A DNA stretch of 56,362 bases from assembly GCA_023667055.1 (NCBI GenBank), contig JAMPAV010000009.1, forward strand, positions 1-56,362, in the 5' to 3' direction. This stretch comes from Muribaculum sp. GTDB taxonomy: Bacteria > Bacteroidota > Bacteroidia > Bacteroidales > Muribaculaceae. Under the pieces are notes generated by a model, which worked only from the letters and a program-made list of their open reading frames with translations, had not been told where the DNA came from and ran no database searches. This document shows, piece after piece, positions 17,427-25,713 of this stretch. Made by a program: the position numbers and the translations under genes. Each line of letters begins with the position of its first letter. Position 1 is the stretch's first letter.

Positions 17427-17753
17427 TCACACGGCTATCTTGCAGGTGAGGTCGCCTACCTTTACTATATACACGCCATGTGAAAGTGACAATCTGTTGA
17501 CTCCGGCAGGCAATGTCTCATTGCTTACGACTTGCCCGAGAATAGTGAATATTTTAATCTGAATCTGCTGAGAGGACGACACAACAACTTGACCGGGGGC
17601 AACACGAATCACAATGTCATCGTCTTTTGCCACCGAACTAAGCTGCGACACATCTGTACGCACCGGCTCCCATCCCTTGGCATAGCCCGGGATGACAACT
17701 ATCGACACGGCAAGCATCAGTGTAGCCAATATGACGTGAATACGCCTTCTCAT
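17427..17753 (-). CDS. Small exported protein that is mostly a type IX-like tail
   Basis: 108 residues. A signal peptide (about 1-26, ending GYAKG) is followed by 20-odd unassigned residues and then a tail domain: IRVAPGQVVVSSSQQIQIKI, FTILGQVVSNETLPAGVNR, GVYIVKVGDLTCKIAV. That is the beta-fold of a Por-secretion tail without a cargo domain. It could be a truncated secreted protein or a stand-alone small protein. It sits between an OmpH-like gene and ilvE with short gaps. Function unknown. Confidence 0.65.
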   Translation of the reverse strand: MRRRIHVILATLMLAVSIVVIPGYAKGWEPVRTDVSQLSSVAKDDDIVIRVAPGQVVVSSSQQIQIKIFTILGQVVSNETLPAGVNRLSLSHGVYIVKVGDLTCKIAV

Positions 17754-17764
17754 ACAGATTAATT

Positions 17765-18364
17765 TTACTTCTTCACTTTGTTGTATCGTGCATTGAGGCC
17801 TTCCACAATCTCGTCTGTGATGTCAAGGTCCGGGTTGAAGTGCAGGGCGGCAGCCTTGTTGAAGATGGCATCATAGCCATGCTTCTTGTTATACTCATCG
17901 ATGAAAGCCACGATAGAGTCATTGACAGCCTGCTGAGCCTTTGCCGCAGACTCTGCATACTTCTGCTGCATCATTCCCACACTCTTCTCAGCGTTGGCTT
18001 GCATGGATGCGAGTTTCTGCTGGTCGGTGTCGAAACTTTCCTGCGAGAGATAGCCATTGTTCTGAGCTTTGTTCTGGATCTGGGTTGCAAGCGACTGAAG
18101 GGATGTCTGATGACGCTTGGTCTCGTTCTCGAGATTCTCCTGCATGCGGATCATTTCCTCATTGTAGTCTTTTGCGAGGATATACTTTGTGAGCAATGTG
18201 TCAAGGTCCACATAGCGATAGTTTGGCAGAGACTCTGCATCCACTGTCTTTTCCTTTTTCACGGGAGCCGCTTTTTCCTCGTCGCCACCGCCACAGGACG
18301 TGATGCTTGCGCTGAAGGCCAAGGCCACTGCCAGACCCAAAACTGAGTAAAGTTGTTTTTTCAT
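17765..18364 (-). CDS. OmpH/Skp-family periplasmic lipoprotein
   Basis: 199 residues. The lipobox SITSC puts the lipidated cysteine at 24, followed by a charged linker. Residues about 60-170 are a long helical pair rich in Gln, Glu and Lys (QNLENETKRHQTSLQ-like, then QQKLASMQANAEKSVGMMQQ), the tentacle coiled coil of Skp-type chaperones, ending with FIDEYNKKHGYDAIF and PDLDITDEIVEGLNARY, which is typical of OmpH. It should bind unfolded outer membrane proteins in the periplasm; the lipid anchor is a common variant in this phylum. First gene of its operon. Confidence 0.85.
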   Translation of the reverse strand: MKKQLYSVLGLAVALAFSASITSCGGGDEEKAAPVKKEKTVDAESLPNYRYVDLDTLLTKYILAKDYNEEMIRMQENLENETKRHQTSLQSLATQIQNKAQNNGYLSQESFDTDQQKLASMQANAEKSVGMMQQKYAESAAKAQQAVNDSIVAFIDEYNKKHGYDAIFNKAAALHFNPDLDITDEIVEGLNARYNKVKK

Positions 18365-18465
18365 ATATTTGTTCTTATTGTTTTTTCATTTAAAATTGCA
18401 AAAGAGAAAAACACTGACAGGTTATTCGGACTGCGAAAATGTGTTCAATGCCCCCTTGCAGTTTG

Positions 18466-18473
18466 CAAAATTA
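18466..18473 (-). promoter_or_regulatory. -7 element for the OmpH/Skp gene
   Basis: Minus-strand TAATTTTG lies about 100 bp upstream of the start. No well-spaced TTTG is obvious. It is divergent from the pepD promoter at 18513-18544. Confidence 0.5.
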
Positions 18474-18512
18474 ATAAAAAATCGTGATAGAACACCCAAT
18501 AAATGCAAAAGA

Positions 18513-18544
18513 TTTGTTAAAATCAAATAAATTTCATATCTTTG
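18513..18544 (+). promoter_or_regulatory. Promoter of pepD1
   Basis: TTTG (18513-18516), 20 nt, TATCTTTG (18537-18544). The start codon is 75 bp downstream. Confidence 0.75.
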
Positions 18545-18618
18545 GGGTCTGAAAAGCGATTTCAACTACTGAAATCGATGCATGGATTGAAATAATAATT
18601 GTAAAAATACCCTATAAA

Positions 18619-20076
18619 ATGAACGTAAAAGACCTGAAGCCGGAACTGATCTGGCAATGCTTTGATGAAGTGACGAAAATCCCTCGCCCCTCATGCCATG
18701 AGGAGCAGATACGCGAATTTCTTGTGAAATTCGCCCATGATCATAAAGTGAGCGTAAAGACTGATGCCTGCGGAAATGTGCTTATGCACAAAGACGCCAC
18801 CCCGGGACTTGAAAACGCCCCTGTCGTGATCTTGCAGGCCCACATGGACATGGTGGCTGAAAAGAACAGCGGCGTGAGCCATGATTTCCTTAAGGATCCA
18901 ATCGAGACATATATAGATGGAGACTGGGTGAAAGCCAAGGGGACCACTTTGGGTGCCGACAACGGTATTGGCATAGCTGCTGCAATGGCAGTGATGATCG
19001 ACCCCAATCTCAAGCACGGTCCTGTAGAGGCACTGTTCACTGTCAACGAAGAAATAGGACTTGAGGGTGCCCAAAACCTCGGAGAGGGTATGCTCGGTGG
19101 CAACATTCTCATCAATCTCGACTCTGAGGATGACGGGGAAATTTTCGTAGGCTGTGCCGGAGGCATTGACACCACTGCATATTTCAAATATAAGCGTTCG
19201 CTTGCCCCTGACCATTTCACCTATCTCAGAATCGGGGTTTCCGGATTGCTCGGAGGCCATTCGGGTGGCGACATCCACCTCGGACGTGCGAATGCCAACA
19301 AACTCGTGGCCCGCTTCCTGTGGGAATGCTCGCAGAAATGGAATCTGCAGCTTGTGAAGTTTGACGGCGGTAATCTCCGCAATGCAATTCCGCGTGAGGC
19401 TTACGCAATCTTTGGCATCGAGACTTCCCTCGCTGATGACGTGAAGGAAGCTCTCGACAAATACATCAAAGACATAAAGAATGAGTATTCCGGCATAGAA
19501 CCTGCCATCAAGATTGACCTTGACCAGGCATCACGTCCTGAATATTGCATAGACCAAGAGACATCCATGGCTCTTGTCAGGGCTCTCTATTGTGCACCTC
19601 ACGGTGTAATCTCAATGAGCCGAGACATCGAGGGACTTGTAGAGACTTCTACCAACCTTGCAGCGGTAAAGATGGAGGAAGACTGCAAAATCAAGGTGAC
19701 CACATCGCAGCGTTCAAGTGTGGAAAGCCGCAAGTATGATATCGCGGGTCAGGTAGAGGCCGTGTTCCAGCTTGCCGGTGCCACAGTGGATCATTCCGAC
19801 GGTTATCCCGGCTGGGCTCCCAACATGAAGTCGCCAATAATGAAGATAGCAGCCGACGCATACGAGGAACTATTCGGAGTAAAACCTGCCATAAAGGCTA
19901 TACATGCCGGACTGGAGTGCGGCCTTTTCCTTGCAAAATACCCCAATCTTGACATGGTAAGCTTCGGCCCGACCATGACCGGTGTGCATTCACCCGACGA
20001 ACAACTGCTGATCCCAACTGTAGATAAATTCTGGCGTCATCTGTGCCTCACTCTTGAAAAGGTGGCGAAGTCATGA
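18619..20076 (+). CDS. pepD: Aminoacyl-histidine dipeptidase, M20 family (pepD1)
   Basis: 485 residues. A cytosolic zinc dipeptidase of the PepD group, with a broad Xaa-His and related dipeptide range. Metal and catalytic sites are all visible: LQAHMDMVAEKN (His, Asp), GADNGIGIAAAMAV (bridging Asp), NEEIGLEGAQ (catalytic Glu and metal Glu), NLDSEDDGEI and, near the C-terminus, GPTMTGVHSPDE (metal His). GLLGGHSGGDIHLGRAN marks the lid domain. No signal peptide. Its stop overlaps the muramidase ATG (ATGA), so the two are translationally coupled. A close paralogue lies at 21006. Confidence 0.92.
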   Translation: MNVKDLKPELIWQCFDEVTKIPRPSCHEEQIREFLVKFAHDHKVSVKTDACGNVLMHKDATPGLENAPVVILQAHMDMVAEKNSGVSHDFLKDPIETYIDGDWVKAKGTTLGADNGIGIAAAMAVMIDPNLKHGPVEALFTVNEEIGLEGAQNLGEGMLGGNILINLDSEDDGEIFVGCAGGIDTTAYFKYKRSLAPDHFTYLRIGVSGLLGGHSGGDIHLGRANANKLVARFLWECSQKWNLQLVKFDGGNLRNAIPREAYAIFGIETSLADDVKEALDKYIKDIKNEYSGIEPAIKIDLDQASRPEYCIDQETSMALVRALYCAPHGVISMSRDIEGLVETSTNLAAVKMEEDCKIKVTTSQRSSVESRKYDIAGQVEAVFQLAGATVDHSDGYPGWAPNMKSPIMKIAADAYEELFGVKPAIKAIHAGLECGLFLAKYPNLDMVSFGPTMTGVHSPDEQLLIPTVDKFWRHLCLTLEKVAKS

Positions 20077-20828
20077 GCCTCCGGTATTATTTTGCATCAA
20101 TAGCTGTCTGTGGAGTCTGTGCATTGAATGCACAGACTTCTTCAGACGTTTCAGTGGCAACCGACCTGTCGGCATCTGCCGAACTTACCGCCTCTGCAGA
20201 AATGGAAAGTCTTGTGGAAGCCGTGATTGCCGCTGAACAGGAAAAAGATAATGAGAAAGCAAACCGCTACACTACGCTTACAGAAGAAGATTATATCCAG
20301 GCGGCAAATGAACTGGGAGTGGAAGTCGCCGCCATTAAGGCTGTGGTCAAGATAGAGGCAGGAGCAAAGCTGGAAGGTTTCTGGGCTCCGGGTGTACCCG
20401 TGGCAAACTATAGCCAGTCGCTTTTCAACAAATACTGTAAAAAGGGGGGTGGCAGGAAGATTAAGGACGGGAAGGTTCCCGATGGACTTAAAGGTTATGC
20501 CCTGAAAGAATGGACAGCGCTTGTCAATGCCCGTAAGAAAAACGCAGATGCTGCAGATATGGGCACATATTGGGGAATGTTTCAGATAGGAGGCGGCCAT
20601 TATAAACTTTGCGGCTGCAAAAGTGTTGAAGAGATGGTGGAGAAAATGTCTGAGTCTGAACACAGTCAACTCGAACTCTTCGCCACATTCATAAAAAATT
20701 CCGGTATGATAGAGAGTCTGCGCAAGAAAGACTGGGCAGCATTCGCAAGAAAATATAATGGTCCTTCATACGCCAAGCGTGGATATCACACCCGTATGGC
20801 AAAGGAATATGCCAAATATAGTAAGTAG
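20073..20828 (+). CDS. Exported N-acetylmuramidase (DUF3380-type)
   Basis: 251 residues. A signal peptide (about 1-20, ending LNAQ) is followed by an Ala/Glu/Ser-rich acidic linker (about 22-65). The catalytic domain covers about 70-251: AANELGVEVAAIKAVVKIEA carries the candidate catalytic Glu, then GFWAPGVPVANYS, TYWGMFQIGGGHYKLCG and WAAFARKYNGPSYAKRGYH, all typical of the N-acetylmuramidase domain in phage endolysins and Bacteroidetes cell-wall enzymes. It should cut peptidoglycan glycan strands in the periplasm or outside. Lying between two dipeptidase genes and coupled to the first, it may feed wall-derived peptides to them (inference). Confidence 0.85.
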   Translation: MSLRYYFASIAVCGVCALNAQTSSDVSVATDLSASAELTASAEMESLVEAVIAAEQEKDNEKANRYTTLTEEDYIQAANELGVEVAAIKAVVKIEAGAKLEGFWAPGVPVANYSQSLFNKYCKKGGGRKIKDGKVPDGLKGYALKEWTALVNARKKNADAADMGTYWGMFQIGGGHYKLCGCKSVEEMVEKMSESEHSQLELFATFIKNSGMIESLRKKDWAAFARKYNGPSYAKRGYHTRMAKEYAKYSK

Positions 20829-21016
20829 TTGTCGTTGTTGCCGTTGTTGTCACTGTTGTCGTAGTTGTCGTTGTTGTCATTGTTGGCGTTGAAAACTACG
20901 AAAACGATGAAAACGATGACAACGACGAAAACGATGAAAACAATGACAACAATGACAACAATGACAACAATGACAACGACGAAAACATCGAAAACAATGA
21001 AAACAATGAAAACATT
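20829..21016. repeat. 9-bp tandem repeat with inverted arms, GTTGTCRTT / GAMAACRAY
   Basis: Left arm (20829-20890): about seven GTTGTCRTT-type words. Right arm (20891-21016): 14 consecutive 9-bp units GAMAACNAY. The arms are reverse complements in word content, so a long imperfect hairpin can form. The right arm runs through the pepD2 start codon and, because 9 is a multiple of 3, stays in frame with it. Confidence 0.8.
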
Positions 21017-22457
21017 AAATCCGAAGCTCGTATGGGAATGCTTCGATGAAATAACCAAAGTGCCGCGTCCCACCCATCATCTCGACAAGATGAAGGATTT
21101 TTTGTGCAAGTGGGCTGAGCGCCATAACCTGAAATATGCCACAGACGAGGTTGGCAATGTCGTGATGTATTGTCCTGCCACTCCAGGTCATGAAAATGCA
21201 CCAACAGTGGTGCTTCAGGGTCATCAGGACATGGTGGCTGAAAAAAACAGCGGTGTGGAGCATGATTTTCTCAACGACCCCATCAAGACAGTGGTGGAGG
21301 GCGACTGGGTACGTGCCGAGGGCACAACCCTTGGCGCAGACAATGGTCTTGGATGTGCTTCAGCGATGGCTGTGATGATTGACCCGGAAGTGGTGCATGG
21401 CCCTATAGAGGCTCTGTTCACAGTGGATGAAGAGCAGGGTCTCACCGGAGCCAACGGTCTTGATGCAAGTCTCATAAATGGACGGATTCTGCTTAACCTT
21501 GATTCCGAGGAGCAAGGCATGATTGTGATTGGATGTGCCGGTTCAATATGCACAGTGGCCACATATCCGATAGAAGAGACTGCGGCTCCTGACGGTTATA
21601 AATGGTTTGAGGTTAAAATATCGGGGCTTAAGGGCGGTCATTCCGGGATGGAGATACATCTTGGACGTGGCAATGCCAACCAGATTCTTGCCCGATTCCT
21701 TTGGGAAGCAGACATGAAGATTGGTGAGTTGCTTCTAAATGATTTTCAGGGAGGTGGACTGCCAAATGCCATTCCGCGTGAGGCTTTCGCCTTGGTCGGC
21801 ATACCTCAGCTGTATGCAGATGAATTTATTGGTATGGCACAAAAATTTGATGCCACCATTCATGACGAACTCCTGCTTGCAGAAGGCAAGGATTTCAAAT
21901 TTACGGTAACTCCCAAGGAAGCCCCCGAAAGGATGATAGACCAGGCATACGTCATGCCACTGGTATCCACTGTCTTTGGCACACCAAACGGGGTGCAGGG
22001 AATGAGTCTTGCTGTTCCGGGTCTTGTGGAGACTTCTTCCAATCTTGCTTCGGTGCATAAGACGGGTGAAAACGAGATTGTAATCACCACGCATCAGCGT
22101 TCGTCGGTGGATAGCAAGCGAGAGGAAATCACCGACCGCATAACGGCGCTTTACGAAAACATAGGATGCCAGGTGGAATGCAACGACCCAAGTGTGGGCT
22201 GGACACCAAACCCGGACAGCAAACTACTAAAGATTGCAGAGGAAAGTTTCCGCGACCTTTTCCGGCATGACCCCAAGGTCGAGGCTCTACATGCGGGTCT
22301 CGAATGCGGACTCTTCCTTGAAAAAATGCCCGGAATGGATATGATTTCTTTTGGACCCACGCTTAAGGACATCCACAGCCCCAACGAGAAGGCATATATC
22401 CCGTCGGTGGCTGAATTCTGGAATCTCCTGACCGATATACTTCGTCGTCTGGCGTAA
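21006..22457 (+). CDS. pepD: Aminoacyl-histidine dipeptidase, M20 family (pepD2)
   Basis: 483 residues from the ATG at 21006, chosen because family similarity begins at LNPKLVWECFDEITKVPRP. The frame stays open back to 20865 through the 9-bp repeat, giving up to 47 extra low-complexity residues with in-frame ATGs. Zinc and catalytic motifs match pepD1: LQGHQDMVAEKN (Asp of pepD1's HMD is kept, Met becomes Gln), GADNGLGCASAMAV, DEEQGLTGANG, NLDSEEQGMI and GPTLKDIHSPNE. A tandem paralogue of pepD1, perhaps with a different dipeptide preference. Confidence 0.9.
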   Translation: MKTLNPKLVWECFDEITKVPRPTHHLDKMKDFLCKWAERHNLKYATDEVGNVVMYCPATPGHENAPTVVLQGHQDMVAEKNSGVEHDFLNDPIKTVVEGDWVRAEGTTLGADNGLGCASAMAVMIDPEVVHGPIEALFTVDEEQGLTGANGLDASLINGRILLNLDSEEQGMIVIGCAGSICTVATYPIEETAAPDGYKWFEVKISGLKGGHSGMEIHLGRGNANQILARFLWEADMKIGELLLNDFQGGGLPNAIPREAFALVGIPQLYADEFIGMAQKFDATIHDELLLAEGKDFKFTVTPKEAPERMIDQAYVMPLVSTVFGTPNGVQGMSLAVPGLVETSSNLASVHKTGENEIVITTHQRSSVDSKREEITDRITALYENIGCQVECNDPSVGWTPNPDSKLLKIAEESFRDLFRHDPKVEALHAGLECGLFLEKMPGMDMISFGPTLKDIHSPNEKAYIPSVAEFWNLLTDILRRLA

Positions 22458-22491
22458 ATTCACAATACCATAATGTACAATGCAATAATGT

Positions 22492-22535
22492 ACAATGCAA
22501 AATTGTTTTTAAATTTAAAAACAATTTTGCATTGT
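22492..22535. terminator. 44-bp perfect AT-rich palindrome after pepD2
   Basis: The palindrome has 22-bp arms that meet at TTTAAATTTAAA with no loop. It begins inside a TGTACAATGCAA tandem repeat (22475-22500), and the mirrored words GCATTGTGC and ATTATTGTGCAT follow on the right. It may end pepD2 transcription, but it lacks a GC-rich core and a clean T-run, so it is equally a member of the dyad repeat family. Confidence 0.55.
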
Positions 22536-22604
22536 GCTTTGTATAATTATTGTGCATGTCGAAGGAGAATGTGCATTTGTGTATTGAGAATTGTGCATTG
22601 AAAA

Positions 22605-23819
22605 ATGATAGAAGACAACATTATAAACAAGGAGGAAAACGAGCGCACAGTGCTCGTCGGACTCGTGACTCAGAAGCAACCGGAGAACAAGGTGAACGAA
22701 TACCTTGACGAACTCGACTTCCTTGCCCGGACAGCAGGCGCGGAACCTGAAAAACGCTTCATACAGAAACTTGACTATCCGAATCCGCGCACTTACGTCG
22801 GCACCGGGAAACTCGAAGAAATACGCAAATACGTTGAGGATAACGACATTGGCCTTGTCATCTTCGACGACGACCTCTCGTCGAAACAGGTACTCAATAT
22901 CGAGAGGGAGCTGAAGGTGAAAATTCTTGACAGGACCAGCCTCATACTCGACATCTTTGCCAAACGTGCTCAGACGGCTACCGCCCGCACACAGGTGGAG
23001 CTTGCCCAATATCAGTATCTGCTTCCGCGACTCACCAGGATGTGGACTCACCTCGAGCGTCAGCGTGGCGGTATCGGTATGCGTGGTCCCGGTGAAACCC
23101 AGATTGAGACCGACCGTCGCATTATCCTTGACAAAATCGCCCGCCTGAAGGAGGAACTGAAGGATATCGACAAGCAGAAGAGCATACAGAGGAAGAACCG
23201 TGGAAAACTGACGCGAGTGGCCCTTGTGGGCTATACCAACGTGGGTAAATCCACACTGATGAATCTGCTGAGCAAGAGTGATGTATTTGCCGAAAACAAA
23301 CTGTTTGCCACACTCGACACGACAGTGAGGAAGGTGACAATCGATAACCTTCCTTTCCTTCTCACCGACACCGTGGGTTTTATCCGCAAACTCCCTACGC
23401 ATCTTGTGGAGTCGTTCAAATCAACCCTCGACGAGGTGCGCGAGGCCGACCTGCTTCTTCATGTGGTAGATGTGAGTCATCCGAATTTTGAAGAACAGAT
23501 TGAGGTTGTGGAGAAGACTCTCAACGAAGTGTGTGGAGCGGCAAAGAAACCGGTGATTCTCGTCTTCAACAAGATTGATGCGTTCAAATACACACCAAAA
23601 GATCCGGACGATCTCACCCCATCTACAAGGGAAAACCTTTCGCTTGAGGACTTTGAGAAAACTTGGATGGCGAAGATGAACAATAATTGTGTGTTTATCT
23701 CAGCCAAGGACAAGACCAATATTGACCAACTAAAGGAACTTTTATATCAAAAAGCGAAGGAAATTCATGTGGAGCGTTTCCCCTACAACGATTTCCTCTT
23801 CCAAAAATATGATGAATAG
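22605..23819 (+). CDS. hflX: Ribosome-associated GTPase HflX
   Basis: 404 residues. HflX splits stalled or hibernating 70S ribosomes. The N-terminal nucleotide-binding half (about 1-190) contains NPRTYVGTGKLEEI, DRTSLILDIFAKRAQTATAR and the glycine-rich RQRGGIGMRGPGETQIETDRR. The G-domain has G1 GYTNVGKST, G3 DTVGFIRKLP, G4 NKID and G5 ISA. C-terminal FPYNDFLFQKYDE closes the family-typical tail. No promoter is obvious in the repeat-rich leader, so read-through from pepD2 is possible. Confidence 0.95.
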   Translation: MIEDNIINKEENERTVLVGLVTQKQPENKVNEYLDELDFLARTAGAEPEKRFIQKLDYPNPRTYVGTGKLEEIRKYVEDNDIGLVIFDDDLSSKQVLNIERELKVKILDRTSLILDIFAKRAQTATARTQVELAQYQYLLPRLTRMWTHLERQRGGIGMRGPGETQIETDRRIILDKIARLKEELKDIDKQKSIQRKNRGKLTRVALVGYTNVGKSTLMNLLSKSDVFAENKLFATLDTTVRKVTIDNLPFLLTDTVGFIRKLPTHLVESFKSTLDEVREADLLLHVVDVSHPNFEEQIEVVEKTLNEVCGAAKKPVILVFNKIDAFKYTPKDPDDLTPSTRENLSLEDFEKTWMAKMNNNCVFISAKDKTNIDQLKELLYQKAKEIHVERFPYNDFLFQKYDE

Positions 23820-23834
23820 TCTCACCAAAATACC

Positions 23835-23866
23835 CTAAGGTTCTTAAAGTTATTTAAGAACCTTAG
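23835..23866. terminator. Hairpin between hflX and the DUF4954 gene
   Basis: CTAAGGTTCTTAAA pairs perfectly with TTTAAGAACCTTAG around GTTA. A-rich sequence, not a T-run, follows on the plus strand, so termination is uncertain. No promoter is seen before the next gene. Confidence 0.55.
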
Positions 23867-23904
23867 ACGTATAAAAAAAGACCCTACAGCTTAAAAAGCC
23901 TGCT

Positions 23905-25590
23905 ATGAAGCATGATCAGATAGAAATACTTGAGCGGCAAGGATGCTATTGCGAAGACTGGAGCCGTGTATCCATTGCCGATGACAGCAACTTGCACAAA
24001 ATCCGCAATGTAATCTTCAAGGGTGATGTGTCTGTCGGTGCCAATGCGGAGATTGTCAATGTGTCGGGTGGCATCGCCAATATTCGAATTGGTGATAATG
24101 TCCGTATCATTAATGTGTCAAGGATCGAATGTACACCAAACGCTACTTTTGGAATCGGTACGGACATAAACGTTCTTGACGAGACCGGTTCGCGACCGGT
24201 CAGGATTTATCCGGGTATTTCGGCTCAGGTTGCCACTCTTGCCGCAAGAGTACCTGAATATGCTTCAAGTAAACTTTTCTCCATGATTGACGAGCATATC
24301 GCGCAAATACCGGATATGCCTGAGATCGGAGATAACGTTGAGATTATAGATTGCGGGGTAATCATCAATGTCCGTATATGGCCGGGCGTAAAAGTTGAGG
24401 GGGTGATGAAGTTAAAAAACGGTAGCATAGTCAACAATTCCCGTAATGGCAAACCGCTTGCTTACGTTGGATATGGTGTGGATGCGGAAAATTTCATCAT
24501 TGAGGATGGAATGGTAGATGGTGGTTGCCAGTTGAGAAATTCTTACGTCGGACAGGGAACCGTACTTGACAAACATTTTACGGCCCATGACTCCCTCTTT
24601 TTTGCCAATTGCTCAATGGAAAATGGGGAGGCTTGTGCTGTGTTCGCCGGTCCATACACCGTCAGTATGCACAAAAGTAGTCTGCTCATAGGCGCACAGA
24701 CATCGTTCATGAATGCGGGGTCCGGAACCAATATGAGCAACCATAAATATAAGCTTGGACCCGTACATTGGGGAGTACTCGAACGTGGTGTGAAAATGGC
24801 ATCCAACGCATACGTGATGCATGGCTCGAAAATTGGTGCATATTCGCTTTTGATGGGCGACCACAAGACCCATCCTGACAGCAGTATGTTCCCGTTCTCT
24901 TATTTATTCGGAGACACAAGGGGGAACACAACCATAATTCCGGCTGCCATGCTGAAAAGTTACGGACTCAAACGTGACGAGGAGAAATGGCCGATACGCG
25001 ACCGAAGAGAGGGTCATGGCATTACCTTCCATGACCGCATCACTTTCCCTATACTCAACCCACGCACGGCGGAAAGTATTCTGAAAGCCATTGACATCAC
25101 CCGCAAACTCCTGACAGTCACACCAGGTGAAGATATAGACCACAATGGTCTGAAATTGACAAAGAAGCATCTTCTGAGCGGTGTGAAATTGTATGAATAT
25201 GCCCTAAGCAAGTATTTCAACGACAAGGCATTCCGTAAGATAGACAATACAAATCCGGGCGTAGATATTTCCGAGAATGCTGAAAATTCAGATTATAACA
25301 ACGGCAACGAGGACTGGATTGACCTTGGAGGCCAGATATTACCCTCTTCGGTTGTCAGGAATGCCATGCAAGCCCCAAGCATTGCGGAATTGAAAAAAAT
25401 CCTTGACAATGCAGACAAGGATTATGATATTTTTGAGAAAGAATGGATTGAAAAGAAATTGAGACGCTGGATGCAAAATGCAGACATCGATGCTGATTTC
25501 ACATCGCAGTTTCACGATATCATTGAGAAAGACCGCTTGGCATCAATTGATGATCTGGAATCCGAGCAGTCCCAGCTCAAACTTTTATAA
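23905..25590 (+). CDS. DUF4954 family protein with left-handed beta-helix repeats
   Basis: 561 residues. Hexapeptide-like repeats of the left-handed beta-helix type run through the N-terminal two thirds: VSVGANAEIVNVSGG, IRIGDNVRIINVS, PEIGDNVEIIDCGV, GPYTVSMHKSSLLIGAQ and KIGAYSLLMGDHKTHPDSS. The C-terminal third (about 400-561) is helical and acidic. The family is widespread in Bacteroidetes and spirochaetes and related in fold to sugar-nucleotide acyl- or nucleotidyltransferases, but no catalytic activity is established. No signal peptide, so cytosolic. Confidence 0.8.
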   Translation: MKHDQIEILERQGCYCEDWSRVSIADDSNLHKIRNVIFKGDVSVGANAEIVNVSGGIANIRIGDNVRIINVSRIECTPNATFGIGTDINVLDETGSRPVRIYPGISAQVATLAARVPEYASSKLFSMIDEHIAQIPDMPEIGDNVEIIDCGVIINVRIWPGVKVEGVMKLKNGSIVNNSRNGKPLAYVGYGVDAENFIIEDGMVDGGCQLRNSYVGQGTVLDKHFTAHDSLFFANCSMENGEACAVFAGPYTVSMHKSSLLIGAQTSFMNAGSGTNMSNHKYKLGPVHWGVLERGVKMASNAYVMHGSKIGAYSLLMGDHKTHPDSSMFPFSYLFGDTRGNTTIIPAAMLKSYGLKRDEEKWPIRDRREGHGITFHDRITFPILNPRTAESILKAIDITRKLLTVTPGEDIDHNGLKLTKKHLLSGVKLYEYALSKYFNDKAFRKIDNTNPGVDISENAENSDYNNGNEDWIDLGGQILPSSVVRNAMQAPSIAELKKILDNADKDYDIFEKEWIEKKLRRWMQNADIDADFTSQFHDIIEKDRLASIDDLESEQSQLKLL

Positions 25591-25633
25591 AAACTCCACT
25601 CGAAGGAAAACATCCATTGAGCGTCAACACACA

Positions 25634-25668
25634 AGGTCCCATCTGACATTTCAATGCAGATGGGGCCT
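25634..25668 (+). terminator. Terminator of the DUF4954 gene
   Basis: AGGTCCCATCTG pairs with CAGATGGGGCCT (one G-T pair) around an 11-nt loop, followed by GATTTT. Convergent with bioB, whose stop is 46 bp further on. Confidence 0.7.
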
Positions 25669-25713
25669 GATTTTGCAAATAGGGTTTATTTTTATGCAGA
25701 AAGGGTATCAGAA

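Noticed and set aside
20865..21005. N-terminal extension of pepD2
   Set aside because: The extra residues come only from the repeat and have no counterpart in pepD1; the start at 21006 fits the family. The extension is kept as a finding, not as part of the gene call.
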